Origin: an uncultured Burkholderiales bacterium
GTDB taxonomy: Bacteria; Pseudomonadota; Gammaproteobacteria; Burkholderiales; Burkholderiaceae_E
NCBI GenBank assembly: GCA_902826305.1
Contig: CADEEH010000005.1
Coordinates: forward strand, 18,366 to 82,365
Length of the DNA: 64,000 nt
Direction: 5' to 3'
Below the pieces are notes generated by a model, which was given only the letters and a program-made list of their open reading frames with translations, was not told where the DNA came from and ran no database searches. The translations under genes were made by a program, and so were the position numbers. This document shows, in pieces, positions 17,563-26,049 of the stretch. Numbering within the stretch: position 1 is the first letter of the stretch; each line of letters begins with the position of its first letter.

Positions 17563-17985
17563 TCACACCCGCCGGCCGATCATGGCCGCCGGCAAGGATG
17601 CGGGTTGCTCCGCGTCCTGCCTGGCCACGCCCAGCACCGCACGCGCCAGATCCGCGGCGACGCCGTCCTGCATCCGCCTGAGCGACTCGTGTGCGTGCTC
17701 TTCCCAACCGGTGCGCCCGCAGTCCTTCATGAACTTGGCCAGCAGGCTGCGCGTGAATACCGCCTGCGGATAGTCGCGCAGGACTTCTTCCAGACCCCGG
17801 ATCGCATCGTCACGACGACCCCGGCCATAGGCCAGCGTCGCCAGTCCGATCCGCGGATACGGATTGGCGGTCTGGATGTCGGCCAGGGCACTGAACAGGT
17901 CCTCGCTCTCGCGATACATGCTCTCGTCGAGCGCCCAGAACCCGATCTCGACCAGCAGAAGGACTTCGTCCGATTCCAACATCAT
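17563..17985 (-). CDS. TPR-fold T3SS chaperone (YscG-like position)
   Basis: 140 residues from the first of two ATGs at 17985 (GAGG seven to eight bases upstream). It reads as three tetratricopeptide-like helix pairs: LLLVEIGFWALDESMYRESE, NPYPRIGLATLAYGRGRRDD and YPQAVFTRSLLAKFMKDCG. In Yersinia the gene after yscF encodes YscG, a TPR chaperone that with YscE keeps the needle subunit from polymerising in the cytoplasm. This gene occupies the same slot and probably does the same job, though the fold is shared by translocator chaperones. Confidence 0.65.
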   Translation of the reverse strand: MMLESDEVLLLVEIGFWALDESMYRESEDLFSALADIQTANPYPRIGLATLAYGRGRRDDAIRGLEEVLRDYPQAVFTRSLLAKFMKDCGRTGWEEHAHESLRRMQDGVAADLARAVLGVARQDAEQPASLPAAMIGRRV

Positions 17986-18047
17986 GGATCGCCTCGAAGG
18001 AAGCCGGCTGCCAGCCACGCGCTGCCAGACCGGCTTCCCGCGATGGC

Positions 18048-18212
18048 TCAGCCCTGGGCCACCTGCTTGGCCGCACGACTGGCCAGATCACCCATCGTCT
18101 TGGCCTCGGTCTGCCGTGTGTTCTCGTTGGAACTCATTTCCATCATCGCGATCACTTTCGCGAAGTTGGCGTCGTATACCGCCTGCAGATCTTCGACGCT
18201 GCTCGCAGCCAT
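18048..18212 (-). CDS. Very small T3SS operon protein; SctF needle candidate by position
   Basis: 54 residues from an ATG preceded by AGGAG (five bases). The product starts MAASSVEDLQAVYDANFAKV, has a Met-rich centre (IAMMEM) and ends in an amphipathic helix. It sits between the YscE-like and YscG-like genes, exactly where the needle subunit lies in Yersinia. But known needle proteins are about 70-90 residues and carry a conserved C-terminal helix that I cannot see here. Either this is a divergent, shortened needle protein or the needle gene is elsewhere. Confidence 0.55.
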   Translation of the reverse strand: MAASSVEDLQAVYDANFAKVIAMMEMSSNENTRQTEAKTMGDLASRAAKQVAQG

Positions 18213-18299
18213 CACATGCTCCTTTCATCAACGCGTTGCAGAATCAGCCGAACCTGGCCGGGCAACGCAGTCCGGCCGGGACCCTGGAAATCTCGTCCG

Positions 18300-18545
18300 T
18301 CAGCGCCGCAACCGGGGTGCGAGCCGCTCGACGATCGTTGCCGCATTCATCAGCGCCTCCGCGGCCTGAGCGCAGCGGTCGGCGGCCTGCGGATCGGTGT
18401 GTTTCGCCGTCTGCGCCTGCATTTCGCTGCACCTCGCGACCAGTTGCCGCACGAGCGCGTGGGTCCGCGATCCGTCGGCATCGTCGCGCAGGAACGCCCG
18501 CAGATCGTCGGACGCGATATCGAAACCATCGACACGAATCGCCAT
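18300..18545 (-). CDS. Small helical T3SS protein (YscE-like chaperone position)
   Basis: 81 residues from the ATG at 18545 (GGAGACC upstream), reading MAIRVDGFDIASDDLRAFLR at the start. Two amphipathic helices separated by a short loop (about 25-45 and 52-75) suggest a helical hairpin like YscE, the co-chaperone of the needle subunit. It follows sctD by 11 bases. The sequence similarity is too weak to be decisive; the call is from size, predicted fold and gene order. Confidence 0.55.
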   Translation of the reverse strand: MAIRVDGFDIASDDLRAFLRDDADGSRTHALVRQLVARCSEMQAQTAKHTDPQAADRCAQAAEALMNAATIVERLAPRLRR

Positions 18546-18556
18546 GGGTGGTCTCC

Positions 18557-19696
18557 TCAGCGAATCCGGACTTCCTGCGTGCTCGTGGTGCCATTGTCGT
18601 CGACCACCACCCGCTCGGACTCGATCCCGATCACCGACATGCCGTTCTTGAGCACACCACCGCGAAAGATGTAGGTGCTGCCGGAGGTCAGGTAGGGTAC
18701 CGAATGGCCGGTGTTGACTCCGTTGACGCCGGCGAGCACGTACGGCTCCGGCACCTTGGCGACCGGCAGGGCCGCGACCGGTGCCGGCAGCGGCGTGATC
18801 GTGCTGCGCACCGCGGCCAGGCCGGGCACCTCGCCGGTCAGCCGGGCCGCCGCCTCGGCGAAGCCGTGACGTCCGGTGTCCGACCCGGCGAGTTCGACGA
18901 CACCTTTGCCCGCGTAGACCACGTCGACCCGGTATCCCTGCGCCGCCAGCCATTCGCGCGCGTAGCGGACCAGTTCGTCCGCGGGATACAGGCTCCATCG
19001 GACGCCCTCGGACCCGACGGCCTTGCGCAGACGCTGTGCGGCGCTCTTGTCGATCACGTAGCCGCCGATGACCACCGCATCGTTCTGGCCGCGGGTCACC
19101 GTCACCTCGGCAAGCGAGAGCTCCGCCACCTGCCGACGCACGTCCTCCGCGCGCTTCTCGGCCGCATCCTTCCAACCGAGCAGCCCGCCGTCGCGCACCG
19201 CCGACAACGCGAGGCCGATGACACCGAGACACAACACGGCAGCGATCGCGATCGTCGCGGCCGAGCGCCGGCCGGAGTTGCGCTCCCCCGACGCCGATTC
19301 GCGCGACTTCGCCTCGAGGTCCGCGATCCAGTTCGCTTCCCCCCGCGTGTCACCCGGCCTGAAGCCGATCCGCACCGGTCCGGCCTGCAGCACCCGCGGA
19401 CCGGTCAGCGACAAGTTGGCGTTGCTGCGCACGCGGTCCGCTCCGTCCTTCAAGCCATCGGCCAGCGCACGAACGAAGGCTCCGGAACGATCGACGTGCA
19501 CGAGCATCTGCTCGGCAGCCACACTCGGATCGCGCAGCACGAAGTCGCAGTGATCGGCCGAACCGACCAGGTACGAGCCCGCGTCCAGCGTGACCGACGC
19601 TCCGTCATGCATGCCACCTCGGACCTCGATCGTCACCCGATCGAAACCCGTCTGCGCGGGCTGGCTGCCGTCCTGTGGCGTGTTGATCGTGTTCAT
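18557..19696 (-). CDS. sctD: T3SS inner-membrane ring protein SctD (FHA domain)
   Basis: 379 residues from the ATG at 19696 (GGGGGGG upstream); a longer ORF start overlaps the sctC stop and lacks a ribosome site. Layout: cytoplasmic FHA-like domain about 18-110 (SYLVGSADHCDFVLRD), one transmembrane helix about 145-165 (ATIAIAAVLCLGVIGLAL), then periplasmic ring-building domains to the end (AEVTVTRGQNDAVVIGGYV). This is the YscD/PrgH layout. SctD forms the larger inner-membrane ring and contacts SctC outside and SctK inside. It follows sctC by 38 bases. Confidence 0.9.
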   Translation of the reverse strand: MNTINTPQDGSQPAQTGFDRVTIEVRGGMHDGASVTLDAGSYLVGSADHCDFVLRDPSVAAEQMLVHVDRSGAFVRALADGLKDGADRVRSNANLSLTGPRVLQAGPVRIGFRPGDTRGEANWIADLEAKSRESASGERNSGRRSAATIAIAAVLCLGVIGLALSAVRDGGLLGWKDAAEKRAEDVRRQVAELSLAEVTVTRGQNDAVVIGGYVIDKSAAQRLRKAVGSEGVRWSLYPADELVRYAREWLAAQGYRVDVVYAGKGVVELAGSDTGRHGFAEAAARLTGEVPGLAAVRSTITPLPAPVAALPVAKVPEPYVLAGVNGVNTGHSVPYLTSGSTYIFRGGVLKNGMSVIGIESERVVVDDNGTTSTQEVRIR

Positions 19697-19734
19697 GGAT
19701 TCCCCCCCGACGACACGACTCTTGCTGAACAACG

Positions 19735-21525
19735 CTACAACGTGATGATACGCGGTGTGATCATGAACATCCGCTCCACGCGCGAGACGTCCTTGTTCCG
19801 GAATGTGAAAAGGGCGCCGAGTGCCGGGATGTCGCCCAGCAACGGGACCTTCGAGGTCAGGTCACGATTCACGCTGTACGAATAACCACCGATCAGCAGG
19901 CTCTGCCCTTCGGAGATCATCGCGTGGGTGCCGACGGTGCTGCGCTGGACGATCGGGATCTGGTCGACCGACTGCCCGGTGATCGCACCGTCCTCGATGC
20001 GGACCGCGAGCTTGACCCGCCGCTCGCCCTGTTCCTCGATGATCGCCGCGGTCACCCGCAGCATCGTGCCGGCCGTGACGTTGAACAGATCGACCTCCCG
20101 CTCGCCGGCCAGGCGGACGAAGAAGGTCTGGTTGTTCTCGAGCACCGCCTCGGTGTTGTTGACGGTCAGCACACTCGGACGGGCGTGCACGAAGGCCTTG
20201 CCGTCCTGTGCGAGCAGGTTCACCTGGGCCAGGAAGAAGCGGCCCATGTTGCCGACGATCGAGGTCAGGCCGGACAGCGGGACGGTCCCGAAGCCCGGCT
20301 GTGTCCCGCGCACCGTGCCGGTGGCGATCGAGTTGCTGAGTTCGGTGGCGCCGCTGCGGAACGCCGGATCCGCGGAACCGACGCCCCGGCCGATGACGAC
20401 ATTCAACTGGCTGTCGGACCAGTTGACGCCGAGTTTCTCGACCGACTCGCTCGAGACGTCGACGATCGCCGCCTCGATCTGGACCAGCACCGGCTTGACG
20501 TCCAGTGCGGCGATCAGTTCGTCGTAGCGGCCGAGCCGTTCGGGCAGGTCGTGCACGATCACCGTGTTGGTCCGCGCGTCGGATTCGAAGCGAGGCAGGC
20601 TCACGTTGACCATGCCGATCGGATTGCCGCCGTAGGGATCGAAGCCGTAGCCGGCCATCGACTCACCCGACAGTTCGGCATCGATGCCCGGCCGCCGCAT
20701 CGAACCTTCCTGCGCCAGCAGCCCGCTGCCCCTGAGCTTGGGCAGCGTGTTGATCGACGACGACTGCGGCACGGAGACCGAACCGCCCGGGTCGCGCAGC
20801 GTACGCCGCGAGTAGTTGCCCGCCAGACGCCGCAACGTCGAGGCGATCCCCGGGATCACGACCTCGCGTCCGCCGACGGTCATCGTCGTGTCCTGTGCCC
20901 AGGCATAACGGAGCTGGAACGTGCGGAACTGCGAACTGAGCGGACGGTACTGCGCGACGTTGTCGGCCACCGCACGTGCGCTTCGCTGACCCTCGGCCAG
21001 CATCGAGGCCACTTCCTCGATCACGTCGACGTAGCGCGGCGGGCCGGACACCTGCGCCAGGTGTTCGGCCTCGTTGATGCGCAGCATGTAGCGCCGGTCG
21101 ACCGCGCCGATCTCGCGCAGCACCTGGCGGAAGCGCTCCGAATCGACGCCGCGCAGGTTGATCACCTTGCTCGACGCCTCCCCGGAGGCATACACGTAGA
21201 CAACCGCCCCGTCGTAGAACGACATCAGCCCGAACACCGACGACAGGTTCTCGAAATACTCGTCGGCGGCCATGTTGAAGCGGCCGGTCACGTTGCCGGC
21301 GATCCGTTCGCTGATCACCGCCGGCACGCCCTGTGCCGCGAACAGTTCGCGCAGCACGTCGCGCAGCGGGCGTTCCTGGTACGTCAGGTTGACCCGACTC
21401 TTCTTCAGCGGCAGATCGGCCGCGGACGCCGACGGCGCGGGAACCGACAGCGAGAACGCGACGGCCAGCATCGCGAGCACCGGGCCACGAGCCGGGCGGA
21501 GGTATCGATCGATGAATGCGGACAT
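19735..21525 (-). CDS. sctC: T3SS outer-membrane secretin SctC
   Basis: 596 residues with a Sec signal (VLAMLAVAFSLSVPAPSASA). Periplasmic N0/N1 domains with RPLRDVLRELFAAQGVPAVI and N3 domain precede the C-terminal secretin channel, which ends with GEGQSLLIGGY-type (here SEGQSLLIGGYSYS), KVPLLGDIPALGALF and MFMITPRII, the classic secretin C-terminus. A Gly/Ser-rich insertion sits at about 270-300. SctC forms the outer-membrane ring. It is first in the leftward T3SS-toxin transcription unit. There is no Shine-Dalgarno sequence; the ATG follows an unstructured CAACAACAACTACAT leader. Confidence 0.95.
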   Translation of the reverse strand: MSAFIDRYLRPARGPVLAMLAVAFSLSVPAPSASAADLPLKKSRVNLTYQERPLRDVLRELFAAQGVPAVISERIAGNVTGRFNMAADEYFENLSSVFGLMSFYDGAVVYVYASGEASSKVINLRGVDSERFRQVLREIGAVDRRYMLRINEAEHLAQVSGPPRYVDVIEEVASMLAEGQRSARAVADNVAQYRPLSSQFRTFQLRYAWAQDTTMTVGGREVVIPGIASTLRRLAGNYSRRTLRDPGGSVSVPQSSSINTLPKLRGSGLLAQEGSMRRPGIDAELSGESMAGYGFDPYGGNPIGMVNVSLPRFESDARTNTVIVHDLPERLGRYDELIAALDVKPVLVQIEAAIVDVSSESVEKLGVNWSDSQLNVVIGRGVGSADPAFRSGATELSNSIATGTVRGTQPGFGTVPLSGLTSIVGNMGRFFLAQVNLLAQDGKAFVHARPSVLTVNNTEAVLENNQTFFVRLAGEREVDLFNVTAGTMLRVTAAIIEEQGERRVKLAVRIEDGAITGQSVDQIPIVQRSTVGTHAMISEGQSLLIGGYSYSVNRDLTSKVPLLGDIPALGALFTFRNKDVSRVERMFMITPRIITL

Positions 21526-21561
21526 ATGTAGTTGTTGTTGTCACGGAGCAGCGCTTCTTGG

Positions 21562-21590
21562 AACTTACAGGCTGCCCGGCAGGGGGTCAA
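21562..21590 (-). promoter_or_regulatory. Candidate sigma-70 promoter of the sctC-toxin operon
   Basis: On the minus strand TTGACC (21585-21590) and TAAGTT (21562-21567) are exactly 17 bases apart, about 36 bases upstream of the sctC start. The spacer contains the inverted repeat CTGC-CGG-GCAG, which could be a regulator half-site pair. The rest of the 241-base gap to sctO shows nothing else I can name. No PIP box or hrp box is visible. Confidence 0.5.
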
Positions 21591-21766
21591 CACGGTGTCG
21601 ATGTCGAATCGATTGACGCTCCGACGATGTTAGCGCCGCATGCATCGCTCGCTCATCGACTTTTCCGATGACGACTGATCGATCGCCGACGTGTTCCACG
21701 GTCGTCGACGCGACCCGTGGCCCCCGGGGTTCGACGCACCTTGCCGAACCGGCGCCCGGCCAGGGG

Positions 21767-22249
21767 TCAGGATGCGGACACCGGCGCGGCGCGAGCGGAC
21801 CGGAAGATGGGTTCCTCGGCGATCCGTTCCAGTCGCCGGTTCCGCTGGCGGGTGTCATCGGAGCGCAGCGTCATCGCATGGTCGAGCCGTTGCCGGCAGC
21901 GCCACACCTCCCGCATCGACGCCGCGTGTTCGGCCCGGCAGGCGTCGACCGCGGACGCGAACCGTGCGACCGACGCCTCCTCGCGATGCTGCTCGGACTG
22001 GAGCAGGCCGATATACTCCTGCTCGACGCGCAGACGGCCCACCGTCTGCGCAATCGATCGACGCGCGTCCTCGTGTCGGTCGATCCGCGTCGCAACCTCC
22101 GCCGCCAGCGACCGAAGCGCGTCTTGCGCGACGGTGTGCTGCCGGATCACGTCGTCGAGCGCCTGTCTGAGCCGGGCCGCCTTCTGTTCGGCGACCAGCA
22201 GCCGAACCCGGCGCAGCTCCACGATCGTCGCGACATCGCGACGTTTCAT
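21767..22249 (-). CDS. sctO: T3SS central stalk protein SctO
   Basis: 160 residues forming one long charged coiled-coil, starting MKRRDVATIVELRRVRLLVA, with Gln/Arg/Ala heptads to about 135 and a short non-helical end. This is the YscO/FliJ layout: a two-helix coiled coil that inserts into the SctN hexamer and couples ATP hydrolysis to the export gate. Its ATG overlaps the sctN stop (ATGA), so the two are translationally coupled, as in most T3SS loci. Confidence 0.85.
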   Translation of the reverse strand: MKRRDVATIVELRRVRLLVAEQKAARLRQALDDVIRQHTVAQDALRSLAAEVATRIDRHEDARRSIAQTVGRLRVEQEYIGLLQSEQHREEASVARFASAVDACRAEHAASMREVWRCRQRLDHAMTLRSDDTRQRNRRLERIAEEPIFRSARAAPVSAS

Positions 22250-23589
22250 TTGCCGATCGCCTGTGCCAGCCGGGCCACGGTGGCCGCGAGCCGGACCGGC
22301 TCGTCACCCGCGGGTTGCACCAGGAATCGATCGAGTTCGGTTCGCACAGCGATCGAACGGTCGGCCACCGGATCGCTGCCCGCTTCGTATTCCCCGATCT
22401 GCACGAGCATCTCGATCTCGCGGTATCTCGCCATCAGCTGGCGGGTCTCGGTCGCGAGCGCCCGATGGCGTGCGTCGGCCACCACATCCATGACCCGGCT
22501 GCCGCTCTCGAGGACGTCGATCGCCGGAAACCTGGCCGCGGCGGCGAGGGCCCGGGTCAGCGAAAGATGCCCGTCGACGATCGCCTTGACTTCCTCGCCG
22601 ATCGGATCGTCGGCCTCCTCGCCTTCGACGAGCACCGAGTAGAACGCCGTGATCGCACCGGTGCCGCCCGGACCGGCGCGTTCGAGCAGGCGAGGCAGCA
22701 TCGAGAACACCGAGGGCGGAAAGCCGCGCCGCGTCGGCGGCTCACCCATCGCCAGGCCGATTTCACGCTGCGCGCGGGCGAGACGTGTCAGTGAATCCAC
22801 GAGCAGCAAGACATGCTGTCCCCGCTCCCGGAAGTGCTCGGCGATCGCGGTGGCGACCTGCGCCGCCTTGACCCGCTCCATCGCCGGCCGATCGGATGTC
22901 GCGGCCACCACGATCGCACGCTTCGAGCGATCGGCCCCCAGCACGGTCCGCACGAACTCGCCCACCTCACGACCGCGTTCACCCACCAGCGCGACCACCA
23001 CCGTATCGGCGGTTGCGTAACGGGCGAGCCAGGCCAGCAGCGTGCTCTTGCCGGCGCCAGGCGGCGCGAACACGCCGACCCGTTGACCGACTCCGCAGGT
23101 CAGCAGGCCGTCGATGGCCCGCAGGCCGGTGACCAGCGGCTCGCGCACGGCGAGGCGCGACAACGGGTCCGGGGGATCGGCGTCGACCCTTGCCTGTGTT
23201 TCCGCCTCGAGTGGTCCCAGCCCGTCGATCGGCACCCCGAAACCGTCGAGCACGCGGCCACGCAACGAACGACCGACGCCGATCGCATGGGAGGTGCCCA
23301 GCGGCACGACTTCGACGCGCGGCGAGAGGCCCTGCAATCGGCCGAGCGGGCTCAGATAGGTCCATTGCCCGGCGAAGCCGACGACTTCGGCGATGCCCAG
23401 GCGGCGGCCCTGCCGATCCTGGAACTCGCAGGTCTCGCCGAGCGAGGCCTCGACGCCGGTCGCCTTGACGATGCCACCGACGGCCTCGGTGACACGGCCG
23501 CGGACCTGCAACGGTTCCACCGTCGACAGCGCCCTTTCGATCGCGAGATCGAACGCACGTCGTCCGACTGCCGCGTCCTCATCGTTCAT
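22246..23589 (-). CDS. sctN: T3SS ATPase SctN
   Basis: 447 residues from the ATG at 23589. FliI/YscN-type ATPase: N-terminal beta-barrel to about 90, Walker A APPGAGKST near 175, HVLLLVDSLTRLARAQREI as Walker B region, GERGREVGEF after the nucleotide-binding fold, and the family-typical GFPPSVFSMLPRLLERAG. The hexamer unfolds and unloads substrates at the sorting platform. The start overlaps the stop of the upstream lipoprotein gene (ATGA) and the stop overlaps sctO, giving a tightly coupled three-gene unit. Confidence 0.96.
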   Translation of the reverse strand: MNDEDAAVGRRAFDLAIERALSTVEPLQVRGRVTEAVGGIVKATGVEASLGETCEFQDRQGRRLGIAEVVGFAGQWTYLSPLGRLQGLSPRVEVVPLGTSHAIGVGRSLRGRVLDGFGVPIDGLGPLEAETQARVDADPPDPLSRLAVREPLVTGLRAIDGLLTCGVGQRVGVFAPPGAGKSTLLAWLARYATADTVVVALVGERGREVGEFVRTVLGADRSKRAIVVAATSDRPAMERVKAAQVATAIAEHFRERGQHVLLLVDSLTRLARAQREIGLAMGEPPTRRGFPPSVFSMLPRLLERAGPGGTGAITAFYSVLVEGEEADDPIGEEVKAIVDGHLSLTRALAAAARFPAIDVLESGSRVMDVVADARHRALATETRQLMARYREIEMLVQIGEYEAGSDPVADRSIAVRTELDRFLVQPAGDEPVRLAATVARLAQAIGK

Positions 23590-24899
23590 CTGCACCCCCG
23601 AAGGATGACTTCGATTCGCCGGTCCCATCGATCCCTGGCATCGTGGCTGCCCAGGGAACGCACCGGGGTCGGGTCCACCGTCGTCACGACCACGACGGAG
23701 GATGGCCTGAGCCGACCGTCCTCGAGCAGCATTGTCCGAATCCGCGCGGCCCGCTGCAACGCCGGATCGCCCGGACCAGGCGCGGCGACGATCGTGCTGG
23801 CTGGAAATCCGCTGACCGTCAGGCAAATCCGCATTCTCGCCGCCTCCGAGGCCACCGCCCGTATCGCTTCGTAGTGCCAGCCTGCCGGATCGAAGCCACC
23901 GGCGCGCGGCTCGTACACCGGTCGCGACGCCGGTGGCGGCCCGAAGACGATCGGCCCGGCGTGAAGCGCGATCCGGACCCACTGCTCGAGCAGCTTACGC
24001 GCTTCGACGAGGCGCTGCTGACGCGCGAGTGACGTCGCCGATCCGGCCAGCGGCAACAGGGACTCGGCTCCGCCGACTTCCATTTCCTCGGCGAACAGGC
24101 GTGTCGCCTCGGCGAACGATCCGGCCTCGTAGGCACCGATCGCCTCGTCGACCGCGACCAGCGATTCGAGCGAGAACAGGTAGCCGGTCTCCGCGGTCGA
24201 TGACCCATCCGTGCCAACGCCACACAGCGTGTTCGCGTCGAGCGCGACCGCCCGCCGGACCCGCAGGGGGAAATCGAGATGGAACGCGGCAGGGGCCAGG
24301 TCGAGGCCCTCCGCGCCGACCCACATCACCTGCCGTCCGATCACCAGGGCGCTGGCCCTTTCCAGCAGTGCGATGCACAGCGGAACCGCCCGCAGCTGGC
24401 CCAGGTCGTCGCGCAACGCGGCCGCGGGCCGCAGGCCGCCGACCAGGATCCAGTCGACGTTGGCCAGCTCGCCAGGGCGCAGCATCGCGATCGGTCGACC
24501 GTCGAAGATCTCGCGCAGCATCGATGGCAGCTGCCGATCGGCCTGCATCGTGGCGCGCAGGCGTTCGGTCGTGTCGAGATCGTACAGGGCGGTCACGGCG
24601 ATCGTCGAGAGCGGTCCTGCATCCGCGGCACGCGCCAGCATCGAGGACCGTATCACCGCAGCCACCGAAGTTCGCAACGCCTCGCGCAGTTTCAGCGGTG
24701 CCTCGACGGAGCCGGGCACGGGGCCCCGTTCGACCTCCGGTGCCACGCGGGCCGACGGGACGGGCGCGGCGATCGGAGCGGGTTCGACGATCGATGGTGC
24801 CGGGGCAGGCAGCACCTCGCCCCTCTCGATCGTCACGTTGCAGCCGGTCAGCACCAACGACGAGATCAGCAACGTGCCGACACATCGCCGCATCCGCAT
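23586..24899 (-). CDS. Outer-membrane-type lipoprotein translationally coupled to sctN
   Basis: 437 residues from the ATG at 24899, chosen because it gives a clean lipoprotein signal MRMRRCVGTLLISSLVLTGC with the lipidated Cys at 20; a longer ORF would bury it. After a Pro-rich linker (about 30-70) come a mixed alpha/beta domain (about 75-250) with GRPIAMLRPGELANVDWILVG, reminiscent of CsgG/TolB-N-type folds, a helical part containing EAIGAYEAGSFAEATRLFAE (TPR-like), and a C-terminal domain with an OmpA-like flavour (RDRWDRRIEVIL). Function unknown. Coupling to sctN by ATGA implies a T3SS role, perhaps a secretin pilotin or peptidoglycan/envelope anchor. Confidence 0.65.
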   Translation of the reverse strand: MRMRRCVGTLLISSLVLTGCNVTIERGEVLPAPAPSIVEPAPIAAPVPSARVAPEVERGPVPGSVEAPLKLREALRTSVAAVIRSSMLARAADAGPLSTIAVTALYDLDTTERLRATMQADRQLPSMLREIFDGRPIAMLRPGELANVDWILVGGLRPAAALRDDLGQLRAVPLCIALLERASALVIGRQVMWVGAEGLDLAPAAFHLDFPLRVRRAVALDANTLCGVGTDGSSTAETGYLFSLESLVAVDEAIGAYEAGSFAEATRLFAEEMEVGGAESLLPLAGSATSLARQQRLVEARKLLEQWVRIALHAGPIVFGPPPASRPVYEPRAGGFDPAGWHYEAIRAVASEAARMRICLTVSGFPASTIVAAPGPGDPALQRAARIRTMLLEDGRLRPSSVVVVTTVDPTPVRSLGSHDARDRWDRRIEVILRGCR

Positions 24900-25018
24900 C
24901 GACCGGTGCTCGCGCCGCGGGCACCGGGACCCGTCGAAGATAATGTCATCGGCGCGATCGAAGTGGCGCATCATGCATCGGATATTATTTCCACCAGCCC
25001 GCCACTGCGAGGATGGCG

Positions 25019-26047
25019 ATGAAAGATCCGCCGACAGGCCGCGAGAGCATGAGCGCACTCTGGTCCGACAGGTTGCAACCGGAAGTCGTCAGGGCCTGCA
25101 ATCGCCTGCACGGCGGCCTGCACGGCGCCGACGGACTCCCGATGCTGACGGACGAGGACGGCGCCTGGCGTGTCGCGCGCATCGATCCGTTGCGTGCACC
25201 CCGGCCCGCACTGCGCAGCGGGATCCGGCTCGGTCGCTGGTCGGCGACCATCGGTATCGACAGTCCCGCTTCGTGGAACGGTATCGGCGACATCGCCTGG
25301 CGAACCGTCGCCCCGCCGCTGCGAGCGGTGGTCCTGGGGACCTTGCTGCGTCCGGTGCTCGATTGGCTCAAGGCGCTGTCCGGCGAGTCCGCGGTGATCG
25401 ACGCGGCGTCACCCGTCCCTGGCACCGACGACTCGCACACGGTCGCGTTCGAGTTCCGACGCGGCGCCGACGCTTCGGAAGAAACATCCCGAGGGCTCGT
25501 GCTGTCGATGCCGTCGGCTGCCTGGCAGGCGGTCGGCGATCGAGTCGACGAGTCGTCCGTCCGCGCGCGGGCATCGCGCCTGCCGCTGAGGCTTCGGATC
25601 GAACTGCCATCGCAGTCGCTGCGTCGTGAGGAGCTGTCGCACCTGCGTCCCGGCGACCTCGTGCGCATCGGCACGCCGCTGGATGCCAGCGGTCGGCCGC
25701 TGCGTCTGAACCTGGCGCTCGGTCGCCGGGTGTTGTTCCAATGCCGTCTGGGTGCCAGCGACCTGACGGTCGAACGTATCGCAGCCGATCCCGGGAGTGG
25801 GCCGATGAACAAGGACAACGCCGTCAAGAATCTCGATCAACTCGAACTGCCGGTCAGCTTCCAGTTGGGCACCCTCGCGGTGAGCCTGGAAGAACTGGGC
25901 CGGATCGGACCGGGTCACACGTTCACCACCCAGCTCGCCACCGCGCAGCCGGTGGTGTCGATCCTCGTCGACGGACAGAAGGTCGGATCCGGTCGGCTGA
26001 TGGCGGTCGGCGACCTGGTCGGCGTGCAGGTGCTCGACTGGGTCTGA
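25019..26047 (+). CDS. sctQ: T3SS sorting-platform protein SctQ
   Basis: 342 residues. GAGG directly abuts an ATG at 25013, so the second in-frame ATG at 25019, six bases from GAGG, is the likely start. The N-terminal two thirds are divergent. A first SpoA-like domain lies about 195-255 (LPLRLRIELPSQSLRREELS) and the second at the C-terminus (LPVSFQLGTLAVSLEELGRI; VGDLVGVQVLDWV). SctQ forms the cytoplasmic pods with SctL and SctN. It is first in the rightward sctQRSTU operon, divergent from the lipoprotein-sctN-sctO unit. An internal start is described separately. Confidence 0.9.
   Translation: MKDPPTGRESMSALWSDRLQPEVVRACNRLHGGLHGADGLPMLTDEDGAWRVARIDPLRAPRPALRSGIRLGRWSATIGIDSPASWNGIGDIAWRTVAPPLRAVVLGTLLRPVLDWLKALSGESAVIDAASPVPGTDDSHTVAFEFRRGADASEETSRGLVLSMPSAAWQAVGDRVDESSVRARASRLPLRLRIELPSQSLRREELSHLRPGDLVRIGTPLDASGRPLRLNLALGRRVLFQCRLGASDLTVERIAADPGSGPMNKDNAVKNLDQLELPVSFQLGTLAVSLEELGRIGPGHTFTTQLATAQPVVSILVDGQKVGSGRLMAVGDLVGVQVLDWV
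25793..25807 (+). promoter_or_regulatory. Internal ribosome site and start for a short SctQ-C product
   Basis: GGGAG at 25793-25797 is seven bases before an in-frame ATG at 25805, codon 263 of sctQ. Translation from it would give an 80-residue protein, MNKDNAVKNLDQLELP..., covering only the C-terminal SpoA domain. SctQ homologues in Yersinia, Salmonella and Shigella make exactly such a second product from an internal start, and it forms dimers that bind full-length SctQ. Confidence 0.65.
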
Positions 26048-26049
26048 CG

